The translations under genes and the position numbers were made by a program. This document shows positions 24,318 through 35,329 of a DNA stretch of 64,000 nucleotides, piece by piece. Every line of letters starts with the position of its first letter. Within the stretch, counting starts at the first letter, position 1. The DNA comes from Proteles cristata cristata (taxonomy: Eukaryota; Chordata; Mammalia; Carnivora; Hyaenidae), in NCBI GenBank assembly GCA_017311185.1, contig JAESUZ010004795.1:174711-238710 (forward strand). The letters are read 5' to 3'. The notes below the pieces were generated by a model. The model was not told the origin of the DNA. It ran no database searches and saw nothing but the letters and a program-made list of their open reading frames with translations.

Positions 24318-24361
24318 CTGAAAGGTAAGGAGTGAAAGTAAAATCATTCCACTTTCTTATT

Positions 24362-24580
24362 TTTAATCTTTAATATTTTATTTATTTCTAAGAGAGAGAG
24401 AGAGACAACGTGAGCAGGGAAGGGTCAGAGAGAGCAGGAGGTACAGAATCTGAAATAGGCTCCAGGTCTGAGCTAGCTGTCAGCATAGAGCCCGACGCGG
24501 GGCTCGAACCCACGAATGGTGAGATGATGACCTGAGCCGAACTCGGATGCTTAACCAACTGAGCCACCCTGGCGCCCCTT
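24362..24580 (-). mobile_element. CAN SINE
   Basis: Minus-oriented, full length, ending in CCACCCTGGCGCCCC. Lies just upstream of the Unit C finger-exon acceptor. Confidence 0.9.
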
Positions 24581-24689
24581 CACTCTACTATCAGATGAAA
24601 CAATGAAAATTTTTTATACTCAAAACTGAAAAAAAACTTTGTCATAAGGAAAAAAGAATCCTTTTTCTTCATTTTCTTTTAATTTTTAT

Positions 24690-24893
24690 CTACTTTACAG
24701 TTTATTTTTTGACAGAAGGAGAGAGAGCATGAAAGGGGGAGGGGCAGAGAGACAGGAAGACACAGAATCTGAGGCAGGCTCCAGTCTCTGAGCTGTCAGC
24801 ACAGAGACTGATGGGGGACTCCAACCCTCAAATGGTGAGATCATGACCTGAGCTGAAGTCTAACACTTAACTGACTTAGCTACACAACACCTC
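24690..24893 (-). mobile_element. CAN SINE, diverged
   Basis: Minus-oriented body (GAGAGAGAGCATGAAAGGGGG) with a degenerate head. Confidence 0.8.
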
Positions 24894-25017
24894 AAATCAT
24901 TATTTTTTCTACGTCATTCAGATTGTATCTGAACTTAATCCCAGATAATATTTTATAAGGTTATTGTTGGCATATTTTACAATTTGATGGTGTTTCTTTG
25001 TTTAGAAATGAAAATTT

Positions 25018-25222
25018 CTGGGGTTCCTGGGTGGGTCCAAGTGTTGGGCATCTGATACTTGATTTCAGCTCAGGTCATCATCTCGTTTATTCTTCGTATC
25101 AACCCCACATCCTGCTCTGCACTGATAGTGTGGAGCCTGCCTGGAATTCTCTCCTCTCCCTTTGTCCCTCCTCCACTGTCTCTCTCTCCATCTCTCTAAA
25201 TACATGCAAAAAAAAACTTAAA
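25018..25222 (+). mobile_element. CAN SINE, diverged
   Basis: Plus-oriented copy, head GGGGTTCCTGGGTGGGTCC, tail rich in A. Confidence 0.78.
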
Positions 25223-25448
25223 AGAAATGAAAATTTTTTGATGGCTTGTTTCTAAGAACTGGACTATGTCCTAAAATTCTGTGTAACAATGTCTGTTACG
25301 TGCTTAATTCACAAGGGCTTTCATTACAGCTTTCCGTGGTTGATATTAATGAATATACTTTACAATTTTCCTGTGCATGAAGACATGTCAGTAATTCAAA
25401 CTCTGCCTTTCTTCATGGGTGCACAGTCAGAGATAGTATTATGGCCAC

Positions 25449-25650
25449 AGGGGCGTGTAGGGGACTCAATAGGTCCAGCATCCGACTTTGGCTCAGGCCA
25501 CGTGTTCGTGGTCTGTGAGTTGGAGCGCAGGGGTGGACTCTGTGCTATCAGCTCAGAGCCAGGAGGATGCTTCAGATGCTGTGTGTCCCTCTCCCTCTGT
25601 CATCCCTTGCTCCCTCTGTCTTTCAAAATAAACATTACAAAAGATTTAAA
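25449..25650 (+). mobile_element. CAN SINE, diverged
   Basis: Plus-oriented copy with head GGGGCGTGTAGGGGACTCAAT, GCATCCGACTTTGGCTCAGGC box and AAAATAAACATTACAAAAG tail. Confidence 0.8.
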
Positions 25651-25820
25651 AACAATTTGACACAATAAATCATAATGCAATCTCATATATAACTACTCTG
25701 AAAGTGAGAAAACATGACATAGTCAGAGGAACTTCATATGATACACGACAAAATTATAAAGTGATTCAATTATTTAAAAATAATGTTAACAACTGAGATT
25801 TTATTATACAATGCAAGTTT

Positions 25821-26265
25821 TCAATTGCATTTATAAAATTTTTTTTTAATTTCAGAGACAGAGATGGCATGAGCAGGGGAGGGTCAGAGAGAGGGGGAGA
25901 CACAGAATCCAAAATAGGCTCCAGTCGGGGCGCCTGGGTGGCTTAGTCGGTTAAGCGTCCGACTTTCGCTTTGGTCATGATCTCACGGTTCGTGGGTTCG
26001 AGCCCCGCGTCGGGCTCTGTGCTGACTGCCAGCTCAGAGCCTGGAGCCTGTTTCAGTCTGTGACTCCCTCTCTCTCTGACCCTCCCCTGCTCACTGTCTC
26101 TCTCTCTCTCTCCTAGAAATAAGTAAAACAGAAAAAAAAAATAGGCTCCAGTCTCTGTGCTGCCAGTCAGCACAGAACCCAACGTAGGGCTCGAAACCAT
26201 GAACTGTGAGTTCATGACCTGAGCCGAAGGCAGATATTCAAGTGACTGACCCACCCAGGTGCCCC
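25821..26265 (-). mobile_element. CAN SINE split by a nested SINE
   Basis: Minus-oriented outer SINE: body at 25838-25926, head half at 26154-26265, with an outer direct repeat TGCAAGTTT at 25812-25820 and 26266-26274. A plus-oriented young SINE interrupts it. Confidence 0.9.
25927..26137 (+). mobile_element. Young CAN SINE nested inside another SINE, 16-bp TSD
   Basis: Plus-oriented complete copy flanked by AAAATAGGCTCCAGTC at 25911-25926 and 26138-26153. Confidence 0.96.
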
Positions 26266-26449
26266 TGCAAGTTTGGAATTCTACATGTTCTATGTCCCTT
26301 ATGACTTTCTTTATTTAGAAATTCTAGGAAAATAATCAGAAATTTAAATTACTTTACCATCGTGGAATGGAACATATAGAGTGGAAATTTCTTATTTTAG
26401 TTAATACCATCGAAAAATGAACTCTTGTTACTTTTTCTAAGCTTCGTTA

Positions 26450-26612
26450 AATTCATTTTGAGAGAGAGAGATGAAGACCAAGTAGGGGAGGGGCAGGGAA
26501 TGGTGGACACAGAATTTCAACCTTGCTGTCATCACAGAACCTGTGCGAGACTCCAACTCATTGTGTGATCATGACTTCAGCTGAAGTCAGATGCTTCAGC
26601 AAAGGATCCACC
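26450..26612 (-). mobile_element. CAN SINE, diverged
   Basis: Minus-oriented body (TTTTGAGAGAGAGAGATGAAG) and degenerate head region. Confidence 0.7.
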
Positions 26613-26629
26613 TATGCGAAGATAAAAAC

Positions 26630-27185
26630 TGAGCTTCTGAAGTGAAATTAAGGATTAGATTTTCTCATCTTAGGGAGGTGCTTTAATATCTGATGAAATT
26701 AGTGGGTCTCAATTTTGTACAATTAAGACTAAAGCATCCATATATTGGAAACCATACATTAAATGACAGGCGATTATCTGTCCCCAGTGTTCCTGGGATT
26801 TCTCCACCAAGCCCCAATATGACAACCACTACCCCGACACACTTCTCACACAAGGCAAACACTCAGACATGAACAAACAGACTTCCTCAGAACTACAGAG
26901 ATTTCCCCAAACCCTCAAAGCAATGGAGAACCAATGAGATGGGGGGACCTCACTGTGGATGTGAAGGATCTTTGGTGAAACTGAAGGTGAATCCTTAGAG
27001 AATCTGAGAGTGGGGTATGTGGGAAAGCACATGTCCGTCCCTGTGTGAAAGGCAGAGACATGAAACTCGGTTTCTCAAACTAATTTCCATTCAAGAAGGG
27101 CTGCTCAAACCAGATTTTGAGGTCTGTCTTCTTCCTCCACATTGGGACCTCACCTCTGTCATCTGCTTCCTTCCTTCCCACCTAC
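26630..27185 (-). other. Unit C intron downstream of KRAB-B (duplicated block)
   Basis: Colinear with 14785-15571 (Unit B) and the reverse complement of 53440-53900 (Unit E). No coding content. Confidence 0.85.
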
Positions 27186-27278
27186 CTGGGTATAAGGCTA
27201 CTGTGTCCTTTCTCTTCACATTCCATAGCTCCCTCTTTTGTTCCAAAAAGATGACCAGGGCCTGCTTATGAATAGAAA
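27186..27278 (-). pseudogene. KRAB-B exon, Unit C
   Basis: The minus strand reads ALVIFLEQKRELWNVKRKDTVALYP and then a good donor CCCAG|GTAGGT. This is a clear KRAB-B box without stops, and the best of the four KRAB-B copies here. The weak point is the 5' end. Unit E has TAAACAG|GTCTG, but the aligned site here is ATACGAATTTC, with the AG gone. Only nearby AGs (CATAAG, AAGCAG) could replace it, and these shift the frame relative to KRAB-A. Many KRAB-ZNF proteins work with KRAB-A alone, so skipping this exon need not abolish function if frame allows. Confidence 0.8.
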
Positions 27279-27496
27279 TTCGTATTGAAGATGGAAATAC
27301 CATTTAATGCCACCCAATGTTTAGAACTGCCGTTAATCTAAGAAATGATGATGATACTCTAAGGAAGGGAAACCTCACCTGAAAGGAAACATCAGGAAGA
27401 TTTTTCTCTACATCTACAAACCCCTACTTCTTTCCCTTACTGTAGGGATTTGAATCCCAGTCATGCAAAGAGGAGGCTTCCTAGAGACAGTCATCA

Positions 27497-27697
<201 letters not shown>

Positions 27698-27800
27698 TTA
27701 CCAAGTGGACACATGATGAGGTCATAATGGTACCTATGGTACCTATGAGAGAAAGTTAATGTCACTAGCTGGGCCCCACGACCTGAGCTTCACAGCTTAC

Positions 27801-27910
27801 CTCTATGTGCTCATTGACCTTAGACCTTCATGTTACTTAGCCTCTTATTTCCACCTCCCTTTTACGTCAAGCAAACACCCCACGTGCACAGTGTCCTGTG
27901 GTGGAAATAG
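27801..27910 (-). pseudogene. Exon upstream of KRAB-A, Unit C (3' end)
   Basis: Conserved donor CATAGAG|GTAAGC preceded by about 100 bases shared with 16834-16950 and, inverted, 52080-52183. Probable untranslated exon. The 5' limit is unknown. Confidence 0.4.
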
Positions 27911-28074
27911 AAAGTAACCAAAAGAAGGTAATGACTGCCCTGAAGAAGATATTAAAAGGCTCAATTTGAGCTTAGCCCTGACTCTCATGTATAGAGATGA
28001 ATATTAGAAAAAAGCATGGTGAAAAAAAAAGAAAAAAGTATGGTGTCGGGATAGTTACCATTATCTCATTATAT

Positions 28075-28252
28075 ACATTTTTAAATGTTTCTTTCCTCAA
28101 AGAGAAAGCACAAATATGAGTGGGAAAGAGACAAGAATTCTGACCAGGTTCCATGCTCAGCAAAGACCTTGAGTTGGAGCTTGATTTCAAGATGGTGAGA
28201 TCGTGACTTGAGCCTAAATCAAGAGGCAGAAGCTGAAGGGCATGAGCCACCC
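28075..28252 (-). mobile_element. Old CAN SINE
   Basis: Minus-oriented and strongly diverged. ATGGTGAGATCGTGACTTGAGCC and GAGCCACCC remain. Confidence 0.65.
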
Positions 28253-28422
28253 TTTTACCACATTATAATACTAAAATCTCCAACCGAGGAGGAGCACAAA
28301 TGTCATTTACTGTGTAACATACAGAGAATGTATGGAACTGTTATCTGAAGTCTCATTGGCCACCTTCTCCATAGCCTCTCCTTTCTAAATATCCATCCTA
28401 ATCCTAAATACAAGGAAACGAT

Positions 28423-28642
28423 TCTGAGGTGCCTCACTGGCTCAGTTTTTTGACTCTTGGTTTCAGCTCAGATCATGATCTCACAGTTTGAGTTTTAGCC
28501 CTGCATCAGGCTCTGTGCTGATAATGCAGATGCTCTCTGAGGTTCTCTCTCTTCCTCTCCCTCTTTGTGCCCCCCCGCTCTCTCTGTATCTCAAATAAAT
28601 TTTTAGAAAAATTAAAAACAAACAGAAAAAAAAACCCGAAAA
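28423..28642 (+). mobile_element. CAN SINE
   Basis: Plus-oriented: GAGGTGCCTCACTGGCTCAG head, ATCATGATCTCACAG core, AAATAAATTTTTAGAAAAATT tail. Confidence 0.82.
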
Positions 28643-29005
28643 GATCCCCCTTACTCTGTGAATCTCTGGTTTGGAAATTATACCCTGTGATCTCTTTATC
28701 CTGTAAATCAATTTTCCCTTGTCTCACGTCTCCACCTGGTATACTTTTTTTAGGATTCACCAAGGACTAAACTCCTGTTTGTTCACTTATATTAGGAGAA
28801 CTAGTTCTGACTTAGAGGAGGTTCTTGCTTTCTGCAGTAAGACAGTTTGTAACACAGTATTATGCTCTTAGATATTCTTTAACTTTGAGTTATGAACCAA
28901 ATAAATATTGTGTTTATTCAAGAGAATTTGTGAAATGAATGGATCAACAGAGACATACACATTTTTGAATCCCGTATTTATATCCTGCAGTACATGTGGT
29001 TTTGA
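28643..29005. other. Intronic sequence, Unit C
   Basis: No exon or named repeat seen. Lies between KRAB-A and the first-exon block. Confidence 0.4.
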
Positions 29006-29006
29006 T

Positions 29007-29220
29007 TTTTAAAAAATTTTTGTGACTGTTGATTTATTTTTGAAAGAGAGGCAGAGCAGGAGAAGGGGAGGAGTAGAAAGAGTGAGGGAGACACAAAATC
29101 AATCCTATGTTAGGTTCTTGGCTGTCAGCACAGAGCCCAATGCGACGTTCAAACTCACAAACCAAGAGAACATGACCTGAGCTGAAGTCTGATGCTTAAC
29201 TGACTGAGCCATGTGGTGTC
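29007..29220 (-). mobile_element. CAN SINE, diverged
   Basis: Minus-oriented body GAAAGAGAGGCAGAGCAGG with GACTGAGCCATGTGGTGTC as a worn head. Confidence 0.78.
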
Positions 29221-29309
29221 TATTTCTTAATGGAATGTATTGATGAGTTACAAATATACTTGCATATTCTAACATGAATTAGAATTCACACCAGTGCATT
29301 GGATCTTTT

Positions 29310-29420
29310 TAAAATGCAGATTCTGTTCAGGAGTTCTGGAAAAGGTAGGAGTCTGCATTTCCAACAAGGCCATAGTCAATGGCCCAAGAGATCCATATTT
29401 CAGGAACACAGAGGAAGAAC
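29310..29420 (+). mobile_element. MER5-like DNA transposon fragment
   Basis: GCAGATTCTGTTCAGGAGTTCTGG and GTCTGCATTTCCAACAAGG recall the hAT MER5 consensus. Short and diverged. Confidence 0.45.
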
Positions 29421-29780
29421 TCCAAGATCTCTTGCAGGACTTGGAACTGAGTGGGTTTTAGAGCAATTACAGGTTCTACTACAATAGCAAGACAGGCAAC
29501 AAGGTTTCCCAAGCATTTCCTGCTTAGTGGTGAGCATCTAACAGTCTCTCATAAATTCGTGGAAAAAAATTAATAATCTAAGAAAAGAAAGACTCTTTTT
29601 TTCTATATTTAGTGAATCTTTTGTCAAACATCTGGTGCATGGTACGATCAGGTTTTAACCCAGACCTAGAGATGATCTGAAATGACACGCAAATCAATAT
29701 ACACAAGGGACCCTAAATCAATGTATATAGTAGGTGTCAAACCTGATAAGAATGACAGTAAGAAGGTATGCACACAAAAC
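29421..29780. other. Unassigned intronic interval
   Basis: About 360 bases with nothing I can name. Confidence 0.4.
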
Positions 29781-29791
29781 TGATCTACCTT

Positions 29792-30014
29792 GGGGTCCCT
29801 GGGTGGCTCAGTCGGTTAAGCATCTGACTTAAGCTCAGATCATGATCTCACGGTTCATGGTTCAAGCCCCAAGTTGGACTCTGTGCTGACAGCTAGCTCA
29901 CAGCCTGGAGCCTGCTTTGGACTCTGTATCTCTCTCTCTTTCTGACCTTCCTTTTCTCATTCTGTTTCTCTCTTTCTCAGAAATAAATAAAACATTAAAA
30001 ATATTTTTAAAACT
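29792..30014 (+). mobile_element. CAN SINE with 11-bp TSD
   Basis: Plus-oriented complete copy flanked by TGATCTACCTT at 29781-29791 and 30015-30025. Confidence 0.93.
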
Positions 30015-30121
30015 TGATCTACCTTTATACATTCCATGCACACATCCATACAATTTGAAAGTATTTATATAACATTAAAAGTGATGTAGTAGAAAGTTAT
30101 CAGAGAGACTAAAAACCAGGG

Positions 30122-30325
30122 CTTTTTTTCAATTTTTATTTTTCAGAGAGAGACAGAGTGTGAGCAGGAAAGAGACAGAGAGCTAAGGAGACACAGAATC
30201 TGAAGCAGGCTCCAGGCTTTGAGCTGTAAGTACAGAGCCCGATGCAGGGCTTAAACCCACAAACTGCGAGATCATGTCCTGAGTGAAAGTCGGACGCTCA
30301 ACTGATTAAGCCACCTGGTGCCCCT
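30122..30325 (-). mobile_element. CAN SINE
   Basis: Minus-oriented complete copy ending GCCACCTGGTGCCCC. Confidence 0.88.
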
Positions 30326-30344
30326 AGAACCACTTTTAATAAGT

Positions 30345-30530
30345 GTTGCTGGGTGGCCTACTCATTTAGATGTCCAACTCTTAATTTCAGCTCAGGTCAT
30401 GGTCTCATGGTTCCTGAGTTTAAGCCACACCTCTGTCTGTACGCTGACAGTGTGGAGTCTGCTTGGGATTCTCTCTCTCCCTCTCTTTCTTTCACTGCCC
30501 CTCCTTGTGTCTCTCAAAAATAAATGAAAA
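30345..30530 (+). mobile_element. CAN SINE, diverged
   Basis: Plus-oriented copy: GCTGGGTGGCCTACTCATTTAG head, CTCAGGTCATGGTCTCATGG core, A-rich tail. Confidence 0.8.
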
Positions 30531-30629
30531 ACAACCAAACACAAAAGATTTCAATGACATGAAACTCCTCAATTTAGTCGTAGATGACGATGCTTAGGTC
30601 TTTTACTCACACTATCAACACAAACACGA

Positions 30630-30920
30630 AGAAAGATATAAATATACAGGCAGAGAAGGACAAATATCATATGTTTGCACATAAAGGAGGATTAGGAGGA
30701 ACTTAACTGAGGAACAAGGGGGAGAAGAAGAGAGGAGATGGTGGGAGAAAGGGAGAGAGGCAAACCATGAGAGACTCTTGAATGCTGACAAAAACTGAGG
30801 ACTGATGGATGTGGGGGGGAGGGGGGATGGGCATGGAGGAGGACACTTGTGGGGATGAGCACTGGGTGTTATGTGGAAATTAATTTGACAATAAACTATT
30901 TGTAAAAAAAAAAAAAAAGC
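30630..30920 (+). mobile_element. L1 3' end, plus strand
   Basis: 5'-truncated L1 3' UTR (CAAATATCATATGTTTGCAC...AATGCTGACAAAAACTGAGG...GTTATGTGGAAATTAATTTGAC) ending in a 15-base poly(A) at 30905-30918. Confidence 0.88.
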
Positions 30921-31130
30921 AAAACACACACACAAAATTTCACAGGGTGTGAACACAATAAAATTACTCCTTTAAAATTTCAAAAAATATATACAAGAAA
31001 AAAGAATGATATAAATATAACAGTTTCTATATCTGAGGCTTCTATGATGGCGGCTACAAACAGAAATATGTTCACCTGCACCAAGAGCCTGCATATTTTT
31101 GGGAAGCATCAAAAAGACTACTTCTTCCAT

Positions 31131-31262
31131 TCTTTTTTTTTTTTAATGTGTCTTTATATTTTGAGAGAGCATGGCCAAGCATGGTGTAGAAGGGAGAGAG
31201 GCAAAGAGGTGGTAAGAATCCCCAGCAGGCTCCAGGCTGTGACTGAGCCACCCAGGTGCCCC
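31131..31262 (-). mobile_element. CAN SINE with internal deletion
   Basis: Minus-oriented. The tail and body are joined directly to the head (CCAGGCTGTGACTGAGCCACCCAGG), so about 80 bases of the tRNA-like middle are missing. Confidence 0.8.
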
Positions 31263-31372
31263 TGGATGCTGCAGTTTTTAGGGTCTTATGACTGCCGATA
31301 TGTCCCACCAATTCTTAATATTACCTGAAAGATAAGCACCAGAGAAATCCTGGGAAGAAGTAGAAATTTCAG

Positions 31373-31590
31373 GGGCGTCTGGGTGGCTCAGTCGGTTACA
31401 CGTCCCACTTTGCCTCGGGACATGATATCAAGGTTCGTGGGTTCGGTCCCCGCTTCGGGCTCTGTGCTGACAGCTTAGAGCCTGGAGCCTGCCTCAGATA
31501 CTGTCTCCTCTCTCTCTGACTGTCCCTTGCTCACGCTGTCTCCTCTCTCAGAAATAAATAATTTTTTTTAAATTTTAAAAGTATTATTAA
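31373..31590 (+). mobile_element. CAN SINE
   Basis: Plus-oriented complete copy with head GGGGCGTCTGGGTGGCTCAG and AGAAATAAATAATTTTTTT tail. Confidence 0.9.
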
Positions 31591-31831
31591 AAAAACAAGT
31601 ACAAATTCCAAAAAAGATTCGTGATTGAATGCTCTGTGCACCTACCATCCCCCATGAACATAAGTGACCTGCAGCCAAAGTAGAGTGCCTTCTGTCCACG
31701 GGTCCTGTCCCTCTGCTCCTTCAAGAAATTACCTGTCTTGTATCATACGCTAGCTCAAGAATAGTATCTTGACCATAGTGCTTAATGATCCTCTAACATA
31801 ATATTTCTTGAAAGCCTTTTATTTTATGATT

Positions 31832-32013
31832 TTTTTAAAGATTTTTATTTATATTTTTTTGAGAGAGGGTACAAGTGCTGGAGCGGGAAGGGCAGAGAGA
31901 GAGAAAAATCCCGTGAGGGGCTTGGGAGAGAGATGTGGGACTCGAAAGAATGAACCGTGAAATCATAACGTGAAATGAGTCAGATAGTTAACCAACTGAT
32001 CCACCCAGATACA
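31832..32013 (-). mobile_element. Old CAN SINE
   Basis: Minus-oriented and diverged, GAGAGAGGGTACAAGTGC body and CCAACTGATCCACCC near the head. Followed directly by another SINE. The target phrase TTGAAAGCC recurs at 31810, 32014 and 32220. Confidence 0.7.
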
Positions 32014-32025
32014 TTGAAAGCCTTT

Positions 32026-32218
32026 GTTTTTTATTTTTGTTTATTTTGAAAAAGAGAACATTTTAGCTGCAGGAACAGACAGACAGAGAGAGACAGAACA
32101 CCAACAGGGCTGCCATTATCAGCTGCAGCCTGACATAGGGCTCTATCTCATGAACTCGAAATCAGGAACTGCACCAAAATCAAGAGTGGAAACTTGTCTG
32201 AGCCACCCAGGCGCCCCT
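32026..32218 (-). mobile_element. CAN SINE, diverged
   Basis: Minus-oriented copy with head GAGCCACCCAGGCGCCCC, flanked by CATTGAAAGC-type repeats at about 32013 and 32219. Confidence 0.8.
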
Positions 32219-32249
32219 CATTGAAAGCTCTTGTTTCAATCATTATCTG

Positions 32250-32840
32250 TGCCCTATGGTACTTGGGGATTTAAGATGCTCAAACAAGTGAATTATGTGA
32301 TTCTTCGCTTTCTGAAAACACAAAGAGGTACGTAGAAGAGTATGTCTGTGTCATGACTACGCAGTGACATAAAAACCCATGGGCTGGAGGTCTGATTTAG
32401 AACCTCTATCCCAGAGGTCATTAGATCTACTACACAAAAGTAAGAGTCTTCATTGCCCCAGGGAAACTGACCTGAGGTGGGCCAGGAATAAATAAATGCT
32501 CATGAATGTATTCCTGAGGCCTATTTGGTGAATGAGGCTGATCTTATTAAAGCACAGGGACAAGGTCTGTGGAAAGAATGAACTGCAGTATAATTTTGAG
32601 GAGCCAGGGATTATATACGTTAAGTTAGGTAGGTAGAAATATAAGTTTCCAAAGGGACTTTCATAGGTAAAAGAAACTCACTAGATCCCGAAAGTCTGGC
32701 TATTGTCAACCTAAGCTTGCTTTTTGCCTATAGAAAAGCAGTGACATTAAAGCAGTTGTAAGTTCCATGAGGAAAATCTTCCTCTGCCAGTCTCCAGTAT
32801 TTCCCAGTGGGTTGCAAGTTGTAAGAAAATTTAAGTTTGT
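32250..32840 (-). other. Duplicated intronic block, Unit C
   Basis: Aligns with 18000-18600 and 38190-38480 (see 18000). No coding content. Confidence 0.75.
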
Positions 32841-32886
32841 CTACATTTCTTGGGCCATTGTTTTCCTCACCAGAAATGGCAGGAAA

Positions 32887-33080
32887 GGGGGCATCTAGGT
32901 GCTCAGTCAGTTAAGCATTTGACTCTGGTCAAGGTCTCTTGATTCTGTGACTTTGAGCCCTAAGTAAGGCTCTGCACTGACCCTGGGGAGCCTGCTGGGG
33001 ATTCACGCGCTCTCTCTGCAACTCCACTGCTCTCGCTCTCTCTGACTCTCTCAAAATAAGTAAACTTGGGAAAAAAAACT
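32887..33080 (+). mobile_element. CAN SINE, diverged
   Basis: Plus-oriented: GGGGGCATCTAGGTGCTCAGTCAG head, CT-rich body, A-rich tail. Confidence 0.8.
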
Positions 33081-33136
33081 ACAGGGAAAGTGAAACTGGG
33101 AGAAAGAAGTTTCCACTTTAAATATGGTGGTGTCTA

Positions 33137-33357
33137 GGGGCGCCTGGGTGGCTTAGTCGGTTAAGCATCCAACTTTCGCTCAGGTCATGATCTCGCGGTT
33201 CGTGGGTTCGAGCCCCGCGTCGGGCCCTGTGCTGACTGCCAGCTCAGAGCCTGGAGCCTGTTTCAGAGTCTGTGACTCCCTCTCTCTCTGGCCCACCTGC
33301 TCACACTGTCTCTCTCTCTCCTAGAAATAAATAATAAAACATTAAAAAAAAAAAAAA
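33137..33357 (+). mobile_element. Young CAN SINE
   Basis: Plus-oriented complete copy of the young subfamily, ending CTAGAAATAAATAATAAAAC plus poly(A). I could not identify a TSD. Confidence 0.92.
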
Positions 33358-33389
33358 GAAGGTAACGTCAGCTATAAGGAAACAAGGGA

Positions 33390-34527
33390 ATCTCAGTGTC
33401 TGAGGCACACCCCAGGACACAGGACCACCGGTGTGTTCTTGTGACCCCCAAACAGCAAGTCAGAATAGAAACCACTTTAAGGAAACAGTGGATTTATTCA
33501 GGCTTCAGTCACATGTAGTTTCCATGTCTTGTAATATCTGCAATATTCTCAAGTAGCTTTTCCACATCCTAACGAAAAGGAACATTCCAGGTTGTTCTGT
33601 GCCTCCTCTCCATCCTATGTATTTCAGAATCTTATTCTACCCAGAGCTGAGAAAGCATTGGGATCAGAATTAAGTGGGAACGGTTTTCCTTGAGTGCAGC
33701 CCCAGCGCCAGACCCCATCAGCAACAGGAACCTGGGACTCAACACCCTCCCGTCTCAATCTGTCACAAAGGGGCTATTTTCAATACTTGCAGGACTTTAA
33801 CTGAAAGTGACAACTGTCGATGCCCTGCTGGAAGGCAGGTTGGAGAGAAGGGACCAGAGTCTCTGGGTCACAGGGGAGGAGGGCTCTAACCACCTACCTT
33901 GGGTATCATTTCTGAGAAAGTAAAAATTAGGTGAAAACATAAAGCAGAACCATCAAACAAAATCATTGGCTACTTTTTTGAAATTTCTGTTGTAGTGGGA
34001 TTCTCACACGCAGACTTTTCTCTCCAGGAAACAAATTCATTGCTGCTGGCATAATTCAGTGGGGTTTGTCCTCAAAGACTGAGCCCTGAACACCACATGG
34101 CATAGTTTTTATGTATGTTTTCCTTCTTTGTGTCCAATATATGGTAACACACAAACCTGCAGTTGCACCAAGTGTCTCTTACTACAAGGTCAAGAGGGAC
34201 GTTGTCAGGTACTCATAGAGCCACGTTGTCTTAGTGTTTTCTCTCCTCAGTGAGGAGACATGACCATTCTTTTAGCGAGAGAGAGAGAGAGAAGGAAAGG
34301 GAGGGAGAAGAGAATGCAAGCTGAGGGATGAGGGACACAGGAAAGGGAGGGAGAATCTTAACCCTGACTCAAGGCTGGAACACAGGTCCCCGGGATCATG
34401 GCCCGAACTCAAGTTAAGAGTCTCATGCTCAACTGGCTGAGTCACTCAGGTGCCCTGCGATTCCTACAAGCATGGAATTTCCTGAGAAAAAAATGACAGA
34501 GCCTCCGGCCAGGCCCACAAGGCTTAC
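33390..34527 (-). other. Intron 1 block of Unit C (duplicated at 38.85-39.80 kb)
   Basis: Sequence downstream of the Unit C first exon aligns with the Unit D copy. Examples are GGCACACCCCAGGACAC against GGCACACGGAAGGACGC, GAAACAGTGGATTTATTCA against GAAACAGTGGGTTTATACA, and TACTTGCAGGAC against AGGTTGCAGGAC. It holds one SINE (34264-34456) and no coding frame of note. Confidence 0.75.
34264..34456 (-). mobile_element. CAN SINE, diverged
   Basis: Minus-oriented: GAGAGAGAGAGAGAAGG body, GCTGAGTCACTCAGGTGCCC head. Confidence 0.82.
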
Positions 34528-34900
34528 CTGCGATCTAGCCATTTCTTCTTTCACCTTCTCCTCTAGATTTCCTTCTCAGAAGATCTTTTTGGGAAAATCC
34601 CCCTGAAGTAGAAAATGGCTCTACAGCCACCAACACAGCCTTTTCCCCAGTAAACTGCTTGCCTGCAGGCAGGAATTTGAAATGCAGAGAAGGCCCAACT
34701 TCCTAGTCGTTTGTGTCAGGAGCTGTTCACAAACTGTGAGCTCCTACTTGGGAACCAATCCCTGAGTTTCCCTTCTCTGGTTTAAGGAGCCTCCCTTCCC
34801 GCAGACCCACAAATTCTGCTTGAGCCTAGAAAACGTGTGCTCCTTGGACCTGACCCTCCCCGAATCCTGTAGAGGAGACCTGTTACCTCTCCCTGAGGAA
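34528..34900 (-). pseudogene. First exon/promoter block of KRAB-ZNF Unit C
   Basis: Minus-strand block with donor CGCAG|GTAAGCC (junction 34528/34527). It is alignable throughout with 6388-6760 and 39804-40160: TTTCTTC...CCTTCTCCTC, TTGAAATGCAGAGAAGGCCCAACTTCCT, GAGCTCCTACTTGGGAACC, AGGAGCCTCCCTTCC. It lies 6.8 kb upstream of the Unit C KRAB-A exon in the right orientation, so it is the best candidate first exon for that gene. It is taken as untranslated, since no reading frame is conserved among the three copies. Confidence 0.6.
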
Positions 34901-34921
34901 AGTCTGTACTCAGATATCATA

Positions 34922-35134
34922 ATTCTTTAAAAAATGTTTTGAATATTTATTTACTTTTTGGGAGACAGAGCATGATTGGGGGAGGGGCAGAGAGGTAGTC
35001 ACAGATTCTGAAGGGGGCTCCAGGCTCCCAGCTGGCAGCACAGAGCCCAAAGGGGCGCTCAAACCCGCAAACGCTAAGATGATGACCTGAGCTGAAGTCA
35101 GATGGTTAAGTGACTGAGCCACCCCGGCACCTCT
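34922..35134 (-). mobile_element. CAN SINE
   Basis: Minus-oriented copy, GGAGACAGAGCATGATTGGGG body and GAGCCACCCCGGCACC head. Confidence 0.87.
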
Positions 35135-35329
35135 CAACTCTCATAAATTAATGGGAAGCCTTCCTGCCTAACTCTGGGCCTCACTTAGAATTAGGATTCA
35201 AAACCATAGGATTCAATAGGCAAAAGGGAAAGATTAGGACCTGAGGTCACTGGGTGGGGAAAAACACATTTTGGAACAATGCTAGGAGTGTCTGATCACA
35301 GCAAAACCCCCTCAGGTGTAAGGTTTCAC

